This document shows positions 36,082 through 45,983 of a stretch of 64,000 nt of DNA, one piece after another (the first letter of the stretch is position 1; each line of letters begins with the position of its first letter). The notes below the pieces were generated by a model. It had not been told where the DNA came from. It made no database searches and worked only from the letters and a program-made list of their open reading frames with translations. The DNA lies in NCBI RefSeq assembly GCF_014762705.1, contig NZ_JABURL010000031.1, forward strand, positions 101,985 to 165,984, read 5' to 3'. The stretch comes from Cyclobacterium sp. GTDB taxonomy: Bacteria; Bacteroidota; Bacteroidia; Cytophagales; Cyclobacteriaceae. Position numbers and translations under genes: made by a program.

Positions 36082-37983
36082 TTAGACCGTTTCAGTCTCT
36101 TCCTCAGCTGCCGTTTTTACCGCCGGATCATCAAAAACGATGTCCTTTTCGATTTTCAGGTTATCGATGATAAAAGTTTGCCGGTTGGGGGTATTTTTGC
36201 CCATATAAAAGCCCAGCAAATCGGCGATTTTTGTCTCCTTATTCAAAATAATCGGCTCCAGGCGGATATCTTCTCCAATAAATCCTCCAAACTCTCCGGG
36301 CGATATCTCTCCCAAACCCTTAAACCGGGTTATTTCAGCCGCTTTACCCAATTTATGGATGGCCCGCTGCCGCTCCTCATCGGTGTAGCAGTAAATGGTT
36401 TCCTTTTTATTCCTGACCCTGAACAGGGGCGTATCCAGGATATACAGGTGGCCATTCTTGACCAAATCAGGAAAAAATTGCAGGAAGTAGGTCATGATCA
36501 GCAAGCGAATGTGCATGCCGTCCACATCTGCATCAGTGGCAATCACGATTTTACGGTAACGCAAGCCCTCGATACCATCTTCTATATTTAAAGCATGCTG
36601 CAGGAGATTAAACTCTTCATTTTCATACACCACCTTTTTGGTCATAGAATAGCAGTTCAAGGGTTTCCCTCTCAATGAAAAGACAGCCTGGGTCTGTACA
36701 TTCCGGGACTTGGTAATGGATCCTGATGCTGAATCCCCCTCCGTGATAAACAGCATGGTGCCATCCTTCAGCTCTGCATCCGCCTTATTGTCATCATAAT
36801 GCACCCTGCAATCCCGAAGTTTCTTGTTGTGCAGGTTGGCTTTTTTAGCCCTTTCATTGGCCAGTTTCTTGATGCCGGAGATTTCCTTTCTTTCCCTTTC
36901 AGATTGCAATATCCTTTTGAGCAGGGCATTGGCCGTGTCCGGGTGCTTGTGCAGGTAATTGTCCAACTCCACTTTTACAAAGTCATTGACAAAGGTACGC
37001 AGGGTGGGTCCGTCCGGCCCAACGCTGTGAGAACCCAGTTTGGTTTTGGTCTGGGATTCAAACACCGGTTCCTGTACCCTTACGGCAATGGCGGCCACTA
37101 CGCTCTGCCGGATGTCAGAGGCATCATAATCCTTTTTGAAAAACTCGCGGACCGACTTCACAATGGATTCCCTGAATGAAGACAGGTGTGTCCCCCCCTG
37201 GGTGGTGAATTGCCCGTTAACAAAAGAGTAATATTCTTCTCCATATTGATTGGAGTGGGTAAGTGCGATTTCTATATCTGTGCCCTTCAAATGAATAATG
37301 GGGTACCTCCGGCTGTCCTCATCTACTTTTCTGTCGAGCAAGTCCAGCAAGCCATTTTGGGAGTAAAATTTGACCCCATTGAAATTGATGGTCAACCCTG
37401 AGTTCAGAAAAGCATAATTCCAGATCTGATTTTCAAGGTACTCCGGGATAAAATGGTAATTTTTGAATACTGTGGAGTCCGGAGAAAAAACAATTTTTGT
37501 ACCGTTTCTTTCTGAACTCTTTTCTACCTTTCTGTCTTCGACCAACTCGCCTTTTTGAAACAAGGCCACTTTGCTCTCCCCTTCCCGGAAAGACTGTACC
37601 ATAAAGTTTTCTGAAAGTGCATTGACAGCTTTGGTACCGACTCCATTGAGGCCTACTGATTTTTGAAATGCCCCGGAATCGTATTTCCCTCCGGTATTTA
37701 TTTTGGATACACAATCGATGACCTTGCCCAGGGGAATACCCCTTCCATAATCCCTGATTTCGACCTTGTGCTCGCTGATTTTTACTTCAATGGTCTTTCC
37801 GTGGCCCATCATGTGTTCGTCAATACTGTTGTCCAGTATTTCCTTTACCAGCACATAAATACCGTCATCCTGGGCACTGCCGTCACCCAGTTTCCCAATG
37901 TACATGCCTGGTCTGAGCCGGATGTGTTCCTTCCAATCAAGGGATTTGATGCTGTCTTCTGTGTATTGTACGTTAGCTGCCAT
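36082..37983 (-). CDS. parE: DNA topoisomerase IV subunit B
   Basis: A 633-residue ATPase subunit. It has the GHKL ATP site ([16 protein letters not shown], then [24 protein letters not shown]), the transducer domain, and toprim motifs [12 protein letters not shown] and [10 protein letters not shown]. The C-terminus ends in an acidic tail. ATG 37983 is preferred over a TTG three codons upstream that would overlap the preceding gene. It functions with parC to decatenate chromosomes. Confidence 0.94.
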   Translation of the reverse strand: MAANVQYTEDSIKSLDWKEHIRLRPGMYIGKLGDGSAQDDGIYVLVKEILDNSIDEHMMGHGKTIEVKISEHKVEIRDYGRGIPLGKVIDCVSKINTGGKYDSGAFQKSVGLNGVGTKAVNALSENFMVQSFREGESKVALFQKGELVEDRKVEKSSERNGTKIVFSPDSTVFKNYHFIPEYLENQIWNYAFLNSGLTINFNGVKFYSQNGLLDLLDRKVDEDSRRYPIIHLKGTDIEIALTHSNQYGEEYYSFVNGQFTTQGGTHLSSFRESIVKSVREFFKKDYDASDIRQSVVAAIAVRVQEPVFESQTKTKLGSHSVGPDGPTLRTFVNDFVKVELDNYLHKHPDTANALLKRILQSERERKEISGIKKLANERAKKANLHNKKLRDCRVHYDDNKADAELKDGTMLFITEGDSASGSITKSRNVQTQAVFSLRGKPLNCYSMTKKVVYENEEFNLLQHALNIEDGIEGLRYRKIVIATDADVDGMHIRLLIMTYFLQFFPDLVKNGHLYILDTPLFRVRNKKETIYCYTDEERQRAIHKLGKAAEITRFKGLGEISPGEFGGFIGEDIRLEPIILNKETKIADLLGFYMGKNTPNRQTFIIDNLKIEKDIVFDDPAVKTAAEEETETV

Positions 37984-37988
37984 ATTTT

Positions 37989-38492
37989 TCAACTTAAAAT
38001 ATTACCCGTTCTCACTTGTTTCATTTTGCCTGCCAAAAGGTAAAAAAGCACCAAAACCCAAACCAGCATCAGCACCGGAGCCAGGTAAAAAAAGAAACTG
38101 AATTCTGAACTACTGATTTCATTTTGATTGCTAAGGCTGTGGATGTAAAAAACAAGCACTCCCGTTGCAATATTGAGTATGCCAATAAATGAATAGATCC
38201 AGGAGAGCATTTTATCCCTGTAGGGATCCCCTACCGGAAACAGCCTTTTTAGTGAAACATTGATTTTCATTTCTATTAACTTGGCTGGGATGATCAAGAG
38301 CAGATTATAAACCAAAAACAAAGCCACCGTACCATAAAAGAAACTATCCTTGCTCACCTGCTTGAGTGGCATCCCTGCTTCGTTCACAACATAGGTAGCA
38401 AATTCAGGCAAAGCCGCATACACATATAACAATAAAAACAAAAATAAACCTATGGACAGAAAATAAAACACTTTGGCAAAACGGGTATACAT
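37989..38492 (-). CDS. Hypothetical four-helix membrane protein
   Basis: A 167-residue integral membrane protein with four hydrophobic segments (about residues 8-28, 48-70, 95-115 and 130-152). No family recognised. It ends 5 bases before the parE ATG, so it is probably the first gene of the parE transcription unit. Confidence 0.7.
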   Translation of the reverse strand: MYTRFAKVFYFLSIGLFLFLLLYVYAALPEFATYVVNEAGMPLKQVSKDSFFYGTVALFLVYNLLLIIPAKLIEMKINVSLKRLFPVGDPYRDKMLSWIYSFIGILNIATGVLVFYIHSLSNQNEISSSEFSFFFYLAPVLMLVWVLVLFYLLAGKMKQVRTGNILS

Positions 38493-38588
38493 GATTTCTC
38501 TTTTAATCCGCTAATATAAAAATTAATCCAGTACCAAAAGGGGAAATTTCGGGCGGCTTTTCAAAGGGCTAGTAATACCCGGGAGTAA

Positions 38589-40178
38589 TCACCTGAATTC
38601 CAGTATCCGATCTGCTTCATGACCAATGCCATGGATGATTAATTTATTTGGGTGTACTGTCACCACTGCCCCTAGAACCGGAGAAGTGGCCTCCACCATA
38701 CCCTCAAAAGTCAGGTGGTGCACCCCGTGTTCATCTTGCACATAATTCCCCTCATGGTGGTGACCTGAAAACCAGGCAAGCAAAGCAGGGGATTTGCCTA
38801 TGGTATCCAATACTTCCCTGTTATTGAGCAGATGAAGGCCATTTTCAGGCAATAGGGGATAATGGCAAAACACCAACACTTTTTTACCTGCCCTTTCAGC
38901 ATCCTTCACCTGACTGCTTAACCATTGCATTTGGGTTTTTCCGATCGCACCATTCCAAGGCTTGGCATTATTGGCACCTGCAGCCTCCAATTCGGCCATC
39001 AATGCCTCCGCTCTTTCATAATTTTCACTGCCTTTGGGGTTACCTTCCATGCTGATGTCCATGCCATTCAAAACCAAAAATACTATCCTTCCATGTTCAA
39101 AGGCATAGTAGCCCTGTTCATTGCCCAGTCTTTTTCCCACTTCCTGCTTGAGGCTGTCAGCCACGGAAAAGTCATGATTTCCCCAAACATGGTGAAAAGG
39201 TGCCCGGCTGTTCTCCAGTAGGGCCAGGGGCTTGTCGAAACTTGCAAAGTCCCTGTCTATCAGATCGCCCAGACTGACAGAAAAATCGAGATTATAGGCA
39301 TTCAGAAAAGGAATGGTTTGTTCAAGAATATTCAGGGTACCGCGGTAATTGCGCTTGCCGGCGGTTGCTGCATCTGCATATTGCACATCGGCTATCACGC
39401 CAAAGGCGAAGCTTTCTTTTGCCTGTTTTTGATCCAATAGTGTTTTCATATTATAGGCGTACCTTTCTCCCAGCAAAACCTGACTCGGACTGTCAAAATG
39501 AGTACTGTCAAAGGTAGTCGTTCCATGGCTGCTTACCACTGCAGTATAGGGCAGCCTATCAGGTAAATTAAGGATCATTTGATTGAAAGGTTTCCTATTT
39601 GCTTTGTCCTCAGAGACCTGCCCCGCCACAAAAGGAAGGTCTGCCAGGCCCAGGGTATCCCGCAAAGCGACGATCAACTGACTGAGCTGGTCCAAATACT
39701 GGTCCGCCCTGTTAACATTGGACTCCCCCTGGTGCCATATTACCCCTTTGATCGTGCCATTCTTTGCTGCAAGCCTGGATTTGGCTACTATTTCGTTAAA
39801 AAAATGAGTTCCCGGCAACCATTCTTCAATGGCACTTCCCCCTTTGGCATTCACCACCATACCAATATTTTTTTCCGGATTCAACGCACTGATTTTTTGC
39901 GCAAAGCCATAGGCAGGACTAAGCCTTTGCATGCTGCTGTCCTTTCTTATACTGGAATAAATATTCATGGGATTGGCAGCAGGCACCCAATCGGTTCCGG
40001 TAAATAGATAAACACCGGTTAAAGGAGCTGCCAAGTCCTCCTTCACTTCTGCCCTGCCTGCCATATTGGATTGCCCTATGCCCAGGTAAATGTCCAGAGA
40101 ATCTTGTGCTGACAATTGGCAACAAAGAAAAACAAATAAGGGAAAAAGAAATGATCTTTTTAGAAGAGGGCTCATCAT
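38589..40178 (-). CDS. Exported fusion: sialate O-acetylesterase-like plus metallophosphoesterase
   Basis: A 529-residue secreted two-domain protein. After a signal peptide (to about residue 24, ...FVFLCCQLSAQ), residues about 25-255 form a SASA/carbohydrate esterase family 6-like SGNH hydrolase: GIGQSNMAGRA (nucleophile Ser), NAKGGSAIEEW, and GVIWHQGESN. Residues about 260-529 form a calcineurin-like metallophosphoesterase: GVIADVQYAD, SLGDLID, WGNHD, FCHYPLLPENG and FSGHHHEGNY. The second half resembles the CSTP1/ADPRibase-Mn branch. Together they might deacetylate and dephosphorylate a surface glycan or nucleotide-sugar; the substrate is unknown. The linkage is a continuous frame with no sign of error. 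Confidence 0.8.
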   Translation of the reverse strand: MMSPLLKRSFLFPLFVFLCCQLSAQDSLDIYLGIGQSNMAGRAEVKEDLAAPLTGVYLFTGTDWVPAANPMNIYSSIRKDSSMQRLSPAYGFAQKISALNPEKNIGMVVNAKGGSAIEEWLPGTHFFNEIVAKSRLAAKNGTIKGVIWHQGESNVNRADQYLDQLSQLIVALRDTLGLADLPFVAGQVSEDKANRKPFNQMILNLPDRLPYTAVVSSHGTTTFDSTHFDSPSQVLLGERYAYNMKTLLDQKQAKESFAFGVIADVQYADAATAGKRNYRGTLNILEQTIPFLNAYNLDFSVSLGDLIDRDFASFDKPLALLENSRAPFHHVWGNHDFSVADSLKQEVGKRLGNEQGYYAFEHGRIVFLVLNGMDISMEGNPKGSENYERAEALMAELEAAGANNAKPWNGAIGKTQMQWLSSQVKDAERAGKKVLVFCHYPLLPENGLHLLNNREVLDTIGKSPALLAWFSGHHHEGNYVQDEHGVHHLTFEGMVEATSPVLGAVVTVHPNKLIIHGIGHEADRILEFR

Positions 40179-40245
40179 ATGTGGTATTTGTGCCTGTTAA
40201 CATGAATACCCAAGAATAAATAAAAAGTACCGAAATACCCTCTAA

Positions 40246-41022
40246 TTAATCACCTTTTTCCAACAGCCCAGCCAATTTTTCTTCTATCAGGGGAACAGAA
40301 GTATATAAAGAGGCATAATCCTCAATAATAAAATACCTGTCCTGGAATTTATTTTTCCAGAATGGGGTATTCAATACCATCTCCACCTCATAGGGAAAGT
40401 GTTGGGGTTCCTCAGACAAACAAAATTTAGTCTCCCCGGCTGAACTAAGAATACCTGCCCCATAAATCCTGAGTTGCCCTTTCTCCCGGATCAAACCAAA
40501 TTCTATGGTGTACCAATAAATCCTGGAAAGCAGGTCAATGGCAAGGGGGTTATCAATGTGCCTTAGCGCTATTGCTGCCAGATCTTTTAAAAAACGGGTG
40601 TAATCCGGGTCTGTAAGTAGAGGCAGGTGGGCAAAGGCATCATGAAACATGTCCGGTTCCTCCAGGTAATCCAGGTTTTCTTTTTTACGCAGCCAGGTAG
40701 ACGCCGGAAACCGTTTGTGATACAACAAACTAAAAAACAGATCATCATCGATCAAACCCGGTACAACCTGTATGCCCCATCCGGTTACCCCTGCCAACCT
40801 TTTGTTGACCTCCTCAAAATTGGCTATGCTGTCTGCTGAAAACCCAATGGTTTCCAAGCCCTTCATGAATTTCTCAGAGGCGGCCCCGGGGAGGTTTTTA
40901 TACTGACGCTCGTAAAGAATTCTCCAGACCTGAAAATCTTCAGTCGTGTAATTATCATATTCCTGTCTCAGGTTTTTAAGCCTGGGGTCTAAAAAAATAT
41001 CTTCCGGTTTTCTTTCAATCAT
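40246..41022 (-). CDS. phhA: Phenylalanine 4-hydroxylase
   Basis: A 258-residue pterin-dependent aromatic amino acid hydrolase-fold enzyme converting Phe to Tyr. The iron ligands are the two His in MFHDAFAHLPLL and the Glu in YWYTIEFGLI. GWGIQVVPGLI and FFSLLYHKRFPAST are typical of the bacterial enzyme. ATG 41022 is preferred over a GTG 36 codons upstream, because the homologous region begins MIERKPEDIFLDPRL. It lies downstream of the trp/DAHP synthase operon on the same strand, but with a 500-bp gap. Confidence 0.93.
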   Translation of the reverse strand: MIERKPEDIFLDPRLKNLRQEYDNYTTEDFQVWRILYERQYKNLPGAASEKFMKGLETIGFSADSIANFEEVNKRLAGVTGWGIQVVPGLIDDDLFFSLLYHKRFPASTWLRKKENLDYLEEPDMFHDAFAHLPLLTDPDYTRFLKDLAAIALRHIDNPLAIDLLSRIYWYTIEFGLIREKGQLRIYGAGILSSAGETKFCLSEEPQHFPYEVEMVLNTPFWKNKFQDRYFIIEDYASLYTSVPLIEEKLAGLLEKGD

Positions 41023-41247
41023 TACACTATCATTCAATGTTTCTGAATACCCACACTTTTCCCACCTTTTCCTAATCCAGCAGCTGGCAAAAACCGGGCA
41101 ATTTTCTATTAACAGAACGAAAAAATACACATCCAGTTTGAAAATATTTACAGATTCATGTTTTTACCAGATAAATTTTAAATTTATGATGATAGAAGAA
41201 ATAAACTTTTCTTTCGTCTCGATCATGTTATAAAATAAGATAAAAAA

Positions 41248-41445
41248 TTATGCCAAAAGTAGCTGAATGTCCGTTCCTTCGCAGACGGGGAATACCCAGC
41301 TTTCCTGACTACCGCTGGATCCGCCGGAGCCAACTTTCCAACTCATGTCCATCAGGAAAGAGGATTTTTCCCTTAAAAAATGTTTTCCCGATAAAGTACG
41401 CACAAAAACACCACCACCTTTAAGAAAAGACCAGGCCTCCAACAT
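41248..41445 (-). CDS. Doubtful small ORF or gene remnant
   Basis: A 65-codon frame (MLEAWSFLKGGGVFVRTLSG..., ending in LLLA) in the 500-bp gap between phhA and the DAHP synthase. The same frame is open about 13 codons further upstream (YQPRVLFNEI) without another start. EAWSFLKGGGVFV faintly resembles a methyltransferase strand-turn (EAxRxLKPGGxFV), which would make it a remnant. No function is claimed. The remainder of the gap shows nothing. Confidence 0.25.
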   Translation of the reverse strand: MLEAWSFLKGGGVFVRTLSGKHFLREKSSFLMDMSWKVGSGGSSGSQESWVFPVCEGTDIQLLLA

Positions 41446-41522
41446 GATCTCATTAAAAAGGACTCGTGGCTGGTAGCATAAAATCTAACCTCCCATCCGG
41501 ATTATACTGCAGGGCATGGCCT

Positions 41523-42542
41523 TTACAATAAATCAAAAGTCTTTCTCAGATCAAAAGTTTTTCTGATCTGATCGGCCAGTAGGGCACTTTGGTCAAAATT
41601 CAAGGTTTGCTGCCCATCAGAATAGGCTTTATCCGGGTTTTCATGAGACTCATAGATGATGCCATCAGCACCTGCCATCACTCCGGCCAATGCCATTTGG
41701 GGCACAAATTCCCTGATACCTATTCCATGGGAAGGGTCTACTATTACGGGTAAATGGGATTTTGATTTCAGGATTGGTACTGCATTCAGGTCCAGGGTAT
41801 TCCTGCTGGCTTTTTCGTAAGTTCTTATTCCTCTTTCACAAAGGATTAATTTCTCATTTCCTCCGGAGAAAACATATTCGGCAGATTGCAAGAGCTCTTC
41901 TATGGTTCCGGATATCCCCCTTTTGATCATCACCGCCTTATCCACCTTTCCCAATTCATCCAAAAGGTTGAAATTCTGGGTGTTTCTGGCACCTACCTGA
42001 AACACATCTACATAATCGTGCATTTCCTCAATCTGAGATACCTGCATGACCTCAGTTACAATTTTGATTCCCGCAGCTTTGGCCTGTTGGTACCATAATT
42101 TAAGCCCATCCATTCCCAATCCCCTAAAAGCATAAGGGCTGCTCCTGGGCTTGAAAACACCACCCCGCATCATCGTGATCTGGTTTTCCTTCATGTGGGC
42201 TATCACCTTGGCAATCTGTTCTTCGGACTCAATGGAACAAGGCCCGGTAATGATGGCCATATCACCGTCTTCTATTCCAATGCCCTCACCCAAATCAATT
42301 CTTGTAGGCTTTACTTTCCATTTTTTAGAAACCAACTTGTATTCATCGGAAACGATATGGATATCCTGAATACCTTCAAGCACCCCAATTTTCCTGATAT
42401 CGAAAGCTGATTTACCGATACCTATCAGGTAATCTCCCACCTGGGTTTTTACTTCCGTCACCTTGTAACCCATTCGGTTGACTTTATCCATCAAGGCCTC
42501 TTTTTGGGAAGTACTGATATCCTGGTTAAGTTGAATGATCAT
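41523..42542 (-). CDS. aroF: 3-deoxy-7-phosphoheptulonate synthase (class I-beta type)
   Basis: A 339-residue DAHP synthase that condenses phosphoenolpyruvate and erythrose 4-phosphate, the entry step of aromatic synthesis. It has an N-terminal ferredoxin-like regulatory domain (about residues 1-70), as in the Thermotoga/Bacillus type, and core motifs AIITGPCSIESEEQI, MRGGVFKPRSSPYAFRGLG, QVGARNTQNFNLL, VIVDPSHGIGIRE and IYESHENPDKAYSDGQQ. The start ATG overlaps the trpA TGA (ATGA), so it is the last gene of the trp operon. The C-terminus carries a short duplication (RKTFDLRKTFDLL). Confidence 0.94.
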   Translation of the reverse strand: MIIQLNQDISTSQKEALMDKVNRMGYKVTEVKTQVGDYLIGIGKSAFDIRKIGVLEGIQDIHIVSDEYKLVSKKWKVKPTRIDLGEGIGIEDGDMAIITGPCSIESEEQIAKVIAHMKENQITMMRGGVFKPRSSPYAFRGLGMDGLKLWYQQAKAAGIKIVTEVMQVSQIEEMHDYVDVFQVGARNTQNFNLLDELGKVDKAVMIKRGISGTIEELLQSAEYVFSGGNEKLILCERGIRTYEKASRNTLDLNAVPILKSKSHLPVIVDPSHGIGIREFVPQMALAGVMAGADGIIYESHENPDKAYSDGQQTLNFDQSALLADQIRKTFDLRKTFDLL

Positions 42543-43312
42543 GCTATAATACTTTGAATATAATGGTAAATGTCTTTTTTCAGGTCCTTTGAGTCCCGGA
42601 GCACATGGATAAAGGCACTACCGATTATGGCACCATGAGAGTGGGCCGCAGCAGTATTGAACGAAGCCTTATCTGAAATGCCAAAGCCGATCAGTCTTGG
42701 ATTAGTTAGTCCCATGGCCTTTACCCGCTCAAAGTAGGCTATTTGCTCGGGAGACACCGCTTTTTTGGCACCGGTTATGCTGGCAGATGAAACCATATAG
42801 ATGAATCCATCCGTATTTTGATCAATTTGCCGGATACGGGTTTCGGATGTCTGGGGTGAAATCAAAAAAGTATTCCTGAGATCATAAGCATCAAACAGGC
42901 TTTTGTATTCGGTCAGGTATTGCTGCATGGGCAAATCAGGCAAAATAAGTCCGTCCACGCCTACCTCTTTACACTTTTTACAAAAAGCCTCCATTCCATA
43001 CTGCACCACTGGATTCAGGTAACCCATCAAAATTACGGGAATACTAATCTTTTCCCTCAGGTTTTTTAGCTGCTCAAACAAAAGGTGAAGTGTCATCCCA
43101 TTTTTCAGGGCTACATTATTGCTTTCCTGTATGGTGGGTCCATCTGCAATGGGGTCGGAATAGGGTACTCCTATTTCAATGATATCTGCCCCGGCAGCTT
43201 CAATGGCTTCCATGACAGGCAGGGTATCTTCCAACTGAGGGAAACCAGCGGTAAAATAGATGGATAAAATAGACTCTTTCTTGTTTTGAAATAATTTATC
43301 TATGCGGTTCAT
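42539..43312 (-). CDS. trpA: Tryptophan synthase alpha subunit
   Basis: A 257-residue TIM barrel that cleaves indole-3-glycerol phosphate to indole and G3P. The motifs are IEIGVPYSDPIADGPTIQ (catalytic Glu and Asp region), ILMGYLNPVVQYG, GLILPDLPM, GFIYMVSSASITGAK and GFGISDKASF. It overlaps aroF by four bases and follows trpB by six. Confidence 0.97.
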   Translation of the reverse strand: MNRIDKLFQNKKESILSIYFTAGFPQLEDTLPVMEAIEAAGADIIEIGVPYSDPIADGPTIQESNNVALKNGMTLHLLFEQLKNLREKISIPVILMGYLNPVVQYGMEAFCKKCKEVGVDGLILPDLPMQQYLTEYKSLFDAYDLRNTFLISPQTSETRIRQIDQNTDGFIYMVSSASITGAKKAVSPEQIAYFERVKAMGLTNPRLIGFGISDKASFNTAAAHSHGAIIGSAFIHVLRDSKDLKKDIYHYIQSIIA

Positions 43313-43318
43313 ATCTGT

Positions 43319-44509
43319 TTAGTAATTTCCCCATTTGATGTAAGTTTCGAGATCTTTATCACCCCTTCCGGAAAGGTTGATCACTATCACATCCGTTGAT
43401 TTGTATTCGATTTGGTTCAGGGCATGGAAGGCATGTGCGGATTCAATGGCAGGAATAATTCCCTCCAGGCGGCTGACCTCTATACCAGCCTGCATGGCAT
43501 GCTCATCTTCCACTGCCACAAACTCGCCCCTTCCGGAATCAAACAAATGCGCATGAACGGGTCCTATACCCGGATAATCAAGGCCTGCGGAGATGCTGTG
43601 GGGTTCCACTACCTGCCCATCTGCCGTCTGCATCAATAGGGTCCGGCTGCCATGCAGGATGCCCGGCTTACCAAGCATGGTAGTCGCCGCTGATTTTCCG
43701 GAACTGACCCCCAAACCTGCGGCCTCCACAGCAATCAACCTTACCTCCGGCTCGTTGTAATAATGGTAAAATGCCCCGGCGGCATTGCTTCCTCCGCCCA
43801 CGCAGGCAATCACCAAATCGGGATTTTCCCTGCCTTCTTTTTCCTTCAACTGGATTTTCATTTCAGCAGAGATCACCGATTGAAACCGGGCCACCATTTC
43901 CGGGTAAGGGTGGGGACCTACTACCGATCCTATGATGTAATGGGTGTCTACCGGGTTATTGATCCATTGCCGCATGGCTTCATTGGTGGCATCTTTTAAG
44001 GTTTTGCTCCCTGAGTTGGCCGGCACTACCTTAGCTCCCAGTATCCGCATGCGTTCCACATTCGGTTTCTGCCGCTCCATGTCCACGGCTCCCATGTAAA
44101 CGGTACATTCCATTCCCATCAAGGCACAGACGGTGGCCGTGGCCACACCATGCTGTCCTGCTCCGGTTTCTGCGATGATGCGCTTCTTATTCAATTTTTT
44201 GGCCAAAATAATCTGCCCAACTGTATTGTTGATCTTATGAGCTCCCGTATGACAGAGATCCTCCCTTTTCAGATAAATTTTTGCCCCATATTTTTCAGAT
44301 AGCCTGTTGGCATAAAAAAGAGGTGTAGGCCTTCCGACATAGTCTTTTAAAAGCCGGTCAAATTCTTCTTTGAAAGCCGCAGAAGCCATGATCTGTTCAT
44401 AATTTTCCCGAAGCTCCTCTATGTTGGGATACAGCATTTCGGGGATAAATGCACCCCCAAATTGACCGTAAAATCCATTCTCGTCTACTTTTATCATTGA
44501 TGTATCCAT
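43319..44509 (-). CDS. trpB: Tryptophan synthase beta subunit
   Basis: A 396-residue PLP enzyme that joins indole and serine. The PLP Lys is in [18 protein letters not shown]; the phosphate-binding loop is in [12 protein letters not shown]; the substrate loop is [13 protein letters not shown]. The C-terminus ends [11 protein letters not shown]. The length is normal for TrpB1. It lies directly after trpF (zero gap). Confidence 0.97.
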   Translation of the reverse strand: MDTSMIKVDENGFYGQFGGAFIPEMLYPNIEELRENYEQIMASAAFKEEFDRLLKDYVGRPTPLFYANRLSEKYGAKIYLKREDLCHTGAHKINNTVGQIILAKKLNKKRIIAETGAGQHGVATATVCALMGMECTVYMGAVDMERQKPNVERMRILGAKVVPANSGSKTLKDATNEAMRQWINNPVDTHYIIGSVVGPHPYPEMVARFQSVISAEMKIQLKEKEGRENPDLVIACVGGGSNAAGAFYHYYNEPEVRLIAVEAAGLGVSSGKSAATTMLGKPGILHGSRTLLMQTADGQVVEPHSISAGLDYPGIGPVHAHLFDSGRGEFVAVEDEHAMQAGIEVSRLEGIIPAIESAHAFHALNQIEYKSTDVIVINLSGRGDKDLETYIKWGNY

Positions 44510-45163
44510 CTATTTTTTTATTTTCATTGCTTTGTTTCTAATACTCTGGGTAAAGTAACGGATCAAATCCAGGTCTTTTAACCCTGGTCGTATTTCAAAT
44601 TTGGAATTGATATCTATGCCTGCCATGGCCGGCAAGTTATGGTAACATTCCATGATTTCGTCCACCTGATCAACACTTATCCCTCCACTAAGCAAAAACG
44701 GTTTGTTGAAGGGGTTTTGTTTTAAAATTTCCCAATTGAAACGGTGACCGGTTCCTCCAAATGAAGGCCCATCGGTATCAAAAAGAAAATAATCCACATG
44801 GGGCAGGTAGGCCTCCAGTCCTTTCCAGGACCAATCTGCGCCAATCCGAAACACTTTGATGAGCTCCACATTGGTTTGATTCCTGATTTCCTCCACGTCC
44901 TGCGGGGTCTCATCCCCATGTAACTGTATTTTTTCCAAACCATAAGCCTTAACTGCTGAATGGATAGTTTCTGCGGATGCATTTACAAATACACCTACTT
45001 TAGGGATGGAAAATTTGCGATAGGCCTCAGGTGGCTTACCAAAATTCGCCACATACCTTTTGGACGGGGGATAGAAAATCATGCCCATCCAATCGACGAG
45101 GCCCAGTTCCTCAAGGCCTTCCATGTTGGCGATATCTGCCATGCCACAGACCTTGATGATCAT
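44510..45163 (-). CDS. trpF: Phosphoribosylanthranilate isomerase
   Basis: A 217-residue TIM barrel that converts phosphoribosylanthranilate to CdRP. It has the KVCGM start motif (IIKVCGMAD, catalytic Cys), IQLHGDE, YFLFDTDGPSFGGTGHRFNW (catalytic Asp) and FLLSGGIS. Its ATG overlaps the trpC TGA by four bases. Confidence 0.96.
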   Translation of the reverse strand: MIIKVCGMADIANMEGLEELGLVDWMGMIFYPPSKRYVANFGKPPEAYRKFSIPKVGVFVNASAETIHSAVKAYGLEKIQLHGDETPQDVEEIRNQTNVELIKVFRIGADWSWKGLEAYLPHVDYFLFDTDGPSFGGTGHRFNWEILKQNPFNKPFLLSGGISVDQVDEIMECYHNLPAMAGIDINSKFEIRPGLKDLDLIRYFTQSIRNKAMKIKK

Positions 45164-45981
45164 GCTCCTGTGGTTTTGGTTTGGCCGGCAAGTAATTTCC
45201 TGTAATGCTGCATGAAATTGTAAGCCGCCTGATGGGGTCTGATGGTTTTCATGAAATTTTCCCCTATAAGGAAGCCATCAAAACCCGCTTCCTTTAGTCG
45301 AACCAGGGTGGCCGGATCAGAAAGCCCGCTTTCTGAAATTTTTACAAATCCTTCCGGTATTAGTTCTGCCAATTCCAGGGAGGTGTCCACACTAACCTCA
45401 AAGGTTTTGAGGTTTCTGTTATTGACACCTACAAGATCTATGTTTTCGTTGAGGCTTTCCTCCAACTCTCTACGGTCATGAACTTCCAACAGTACTTCCA
45501 TGCCCAGGTTTTTTGCCAGGCCTGCAAGTCGTTTCAATTCCATCGGGTCCAGGGCTGCTGCAATTAACAAGATACAATCGGCCCCCAGTGACCTGGATTC
45601 TATGAGCTGATAATCGTCTATCATAAAGTCCTTTCGCAAGATGGGACAATAATTGAACTTTCTGGCCTGCTTCAGGTCATCTTCCGAGCCGCCAAAAAAC
45701 TCCTGATCTGTCAAAACAGACAGGGCAGAAGCTCCTGCTTGCATGTATCCTATGGTCGTTTGCTCCACTTTGGCATTCGGGTTGATCCAACCTTTGGAAG
45801 GAGACTTTCTTTTGAATTCGGCAATGATACCGGTTTTCTCAGGGTCCTTCACATACTGCTTCATGGATACTGTCTGGCTATCAAAAAAAAGACTTTTTTC
45901 CAGTAATTTAACCGGGTAAAGGCTTTTCTTTTCTTCGACTTCGGTTTTCTTAAAGGCAATGATTTTATCCAGAATATTCAT
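45160..45981 (-). CDS. trpC: Indole-3-glycerol phosphate synthase
   Basis: A 273-residue TIM barrel. It has the N-terminal helix ILDKIIAFKKTEVEEKK, GIIAEFKRKSPSKGWI (catalytic Lys), ILRKDFMIDDYQL, EVHDRRELEESL and GVNNRNLKTFEV. ATG 45981 is preferred; an in-frame TTG two codons earlier overlaps the trpD stop (TTGA), which could instead couple translation. Confidence 0.96.
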   Translation of the reverse strand: MNILDKIIAFKKTEVEEKKSLYPVKLLEKSLFFDSQTVSMKQYVKDPEKTGIIAEFKRKSPSKGWINPNAKVEQTTIGYMQAGASALSVLTDQEFFGGSEDDLKQARKFNYCPILRKDFMIDDYQLIESRSLGADCILLIAAALDPMELKRLAGLAKNLGMEVLLEVHDRRELEESLNENIDLVGVNNRNLKTFEVSVDTSLELAELIPEGFVKISESGLSDPATLVRLKEAGFDGFLIGENFMKTIRPHQAAYNFMQHYRKLLAGQTKTTGA

Positions 45982-45983
45982 GT

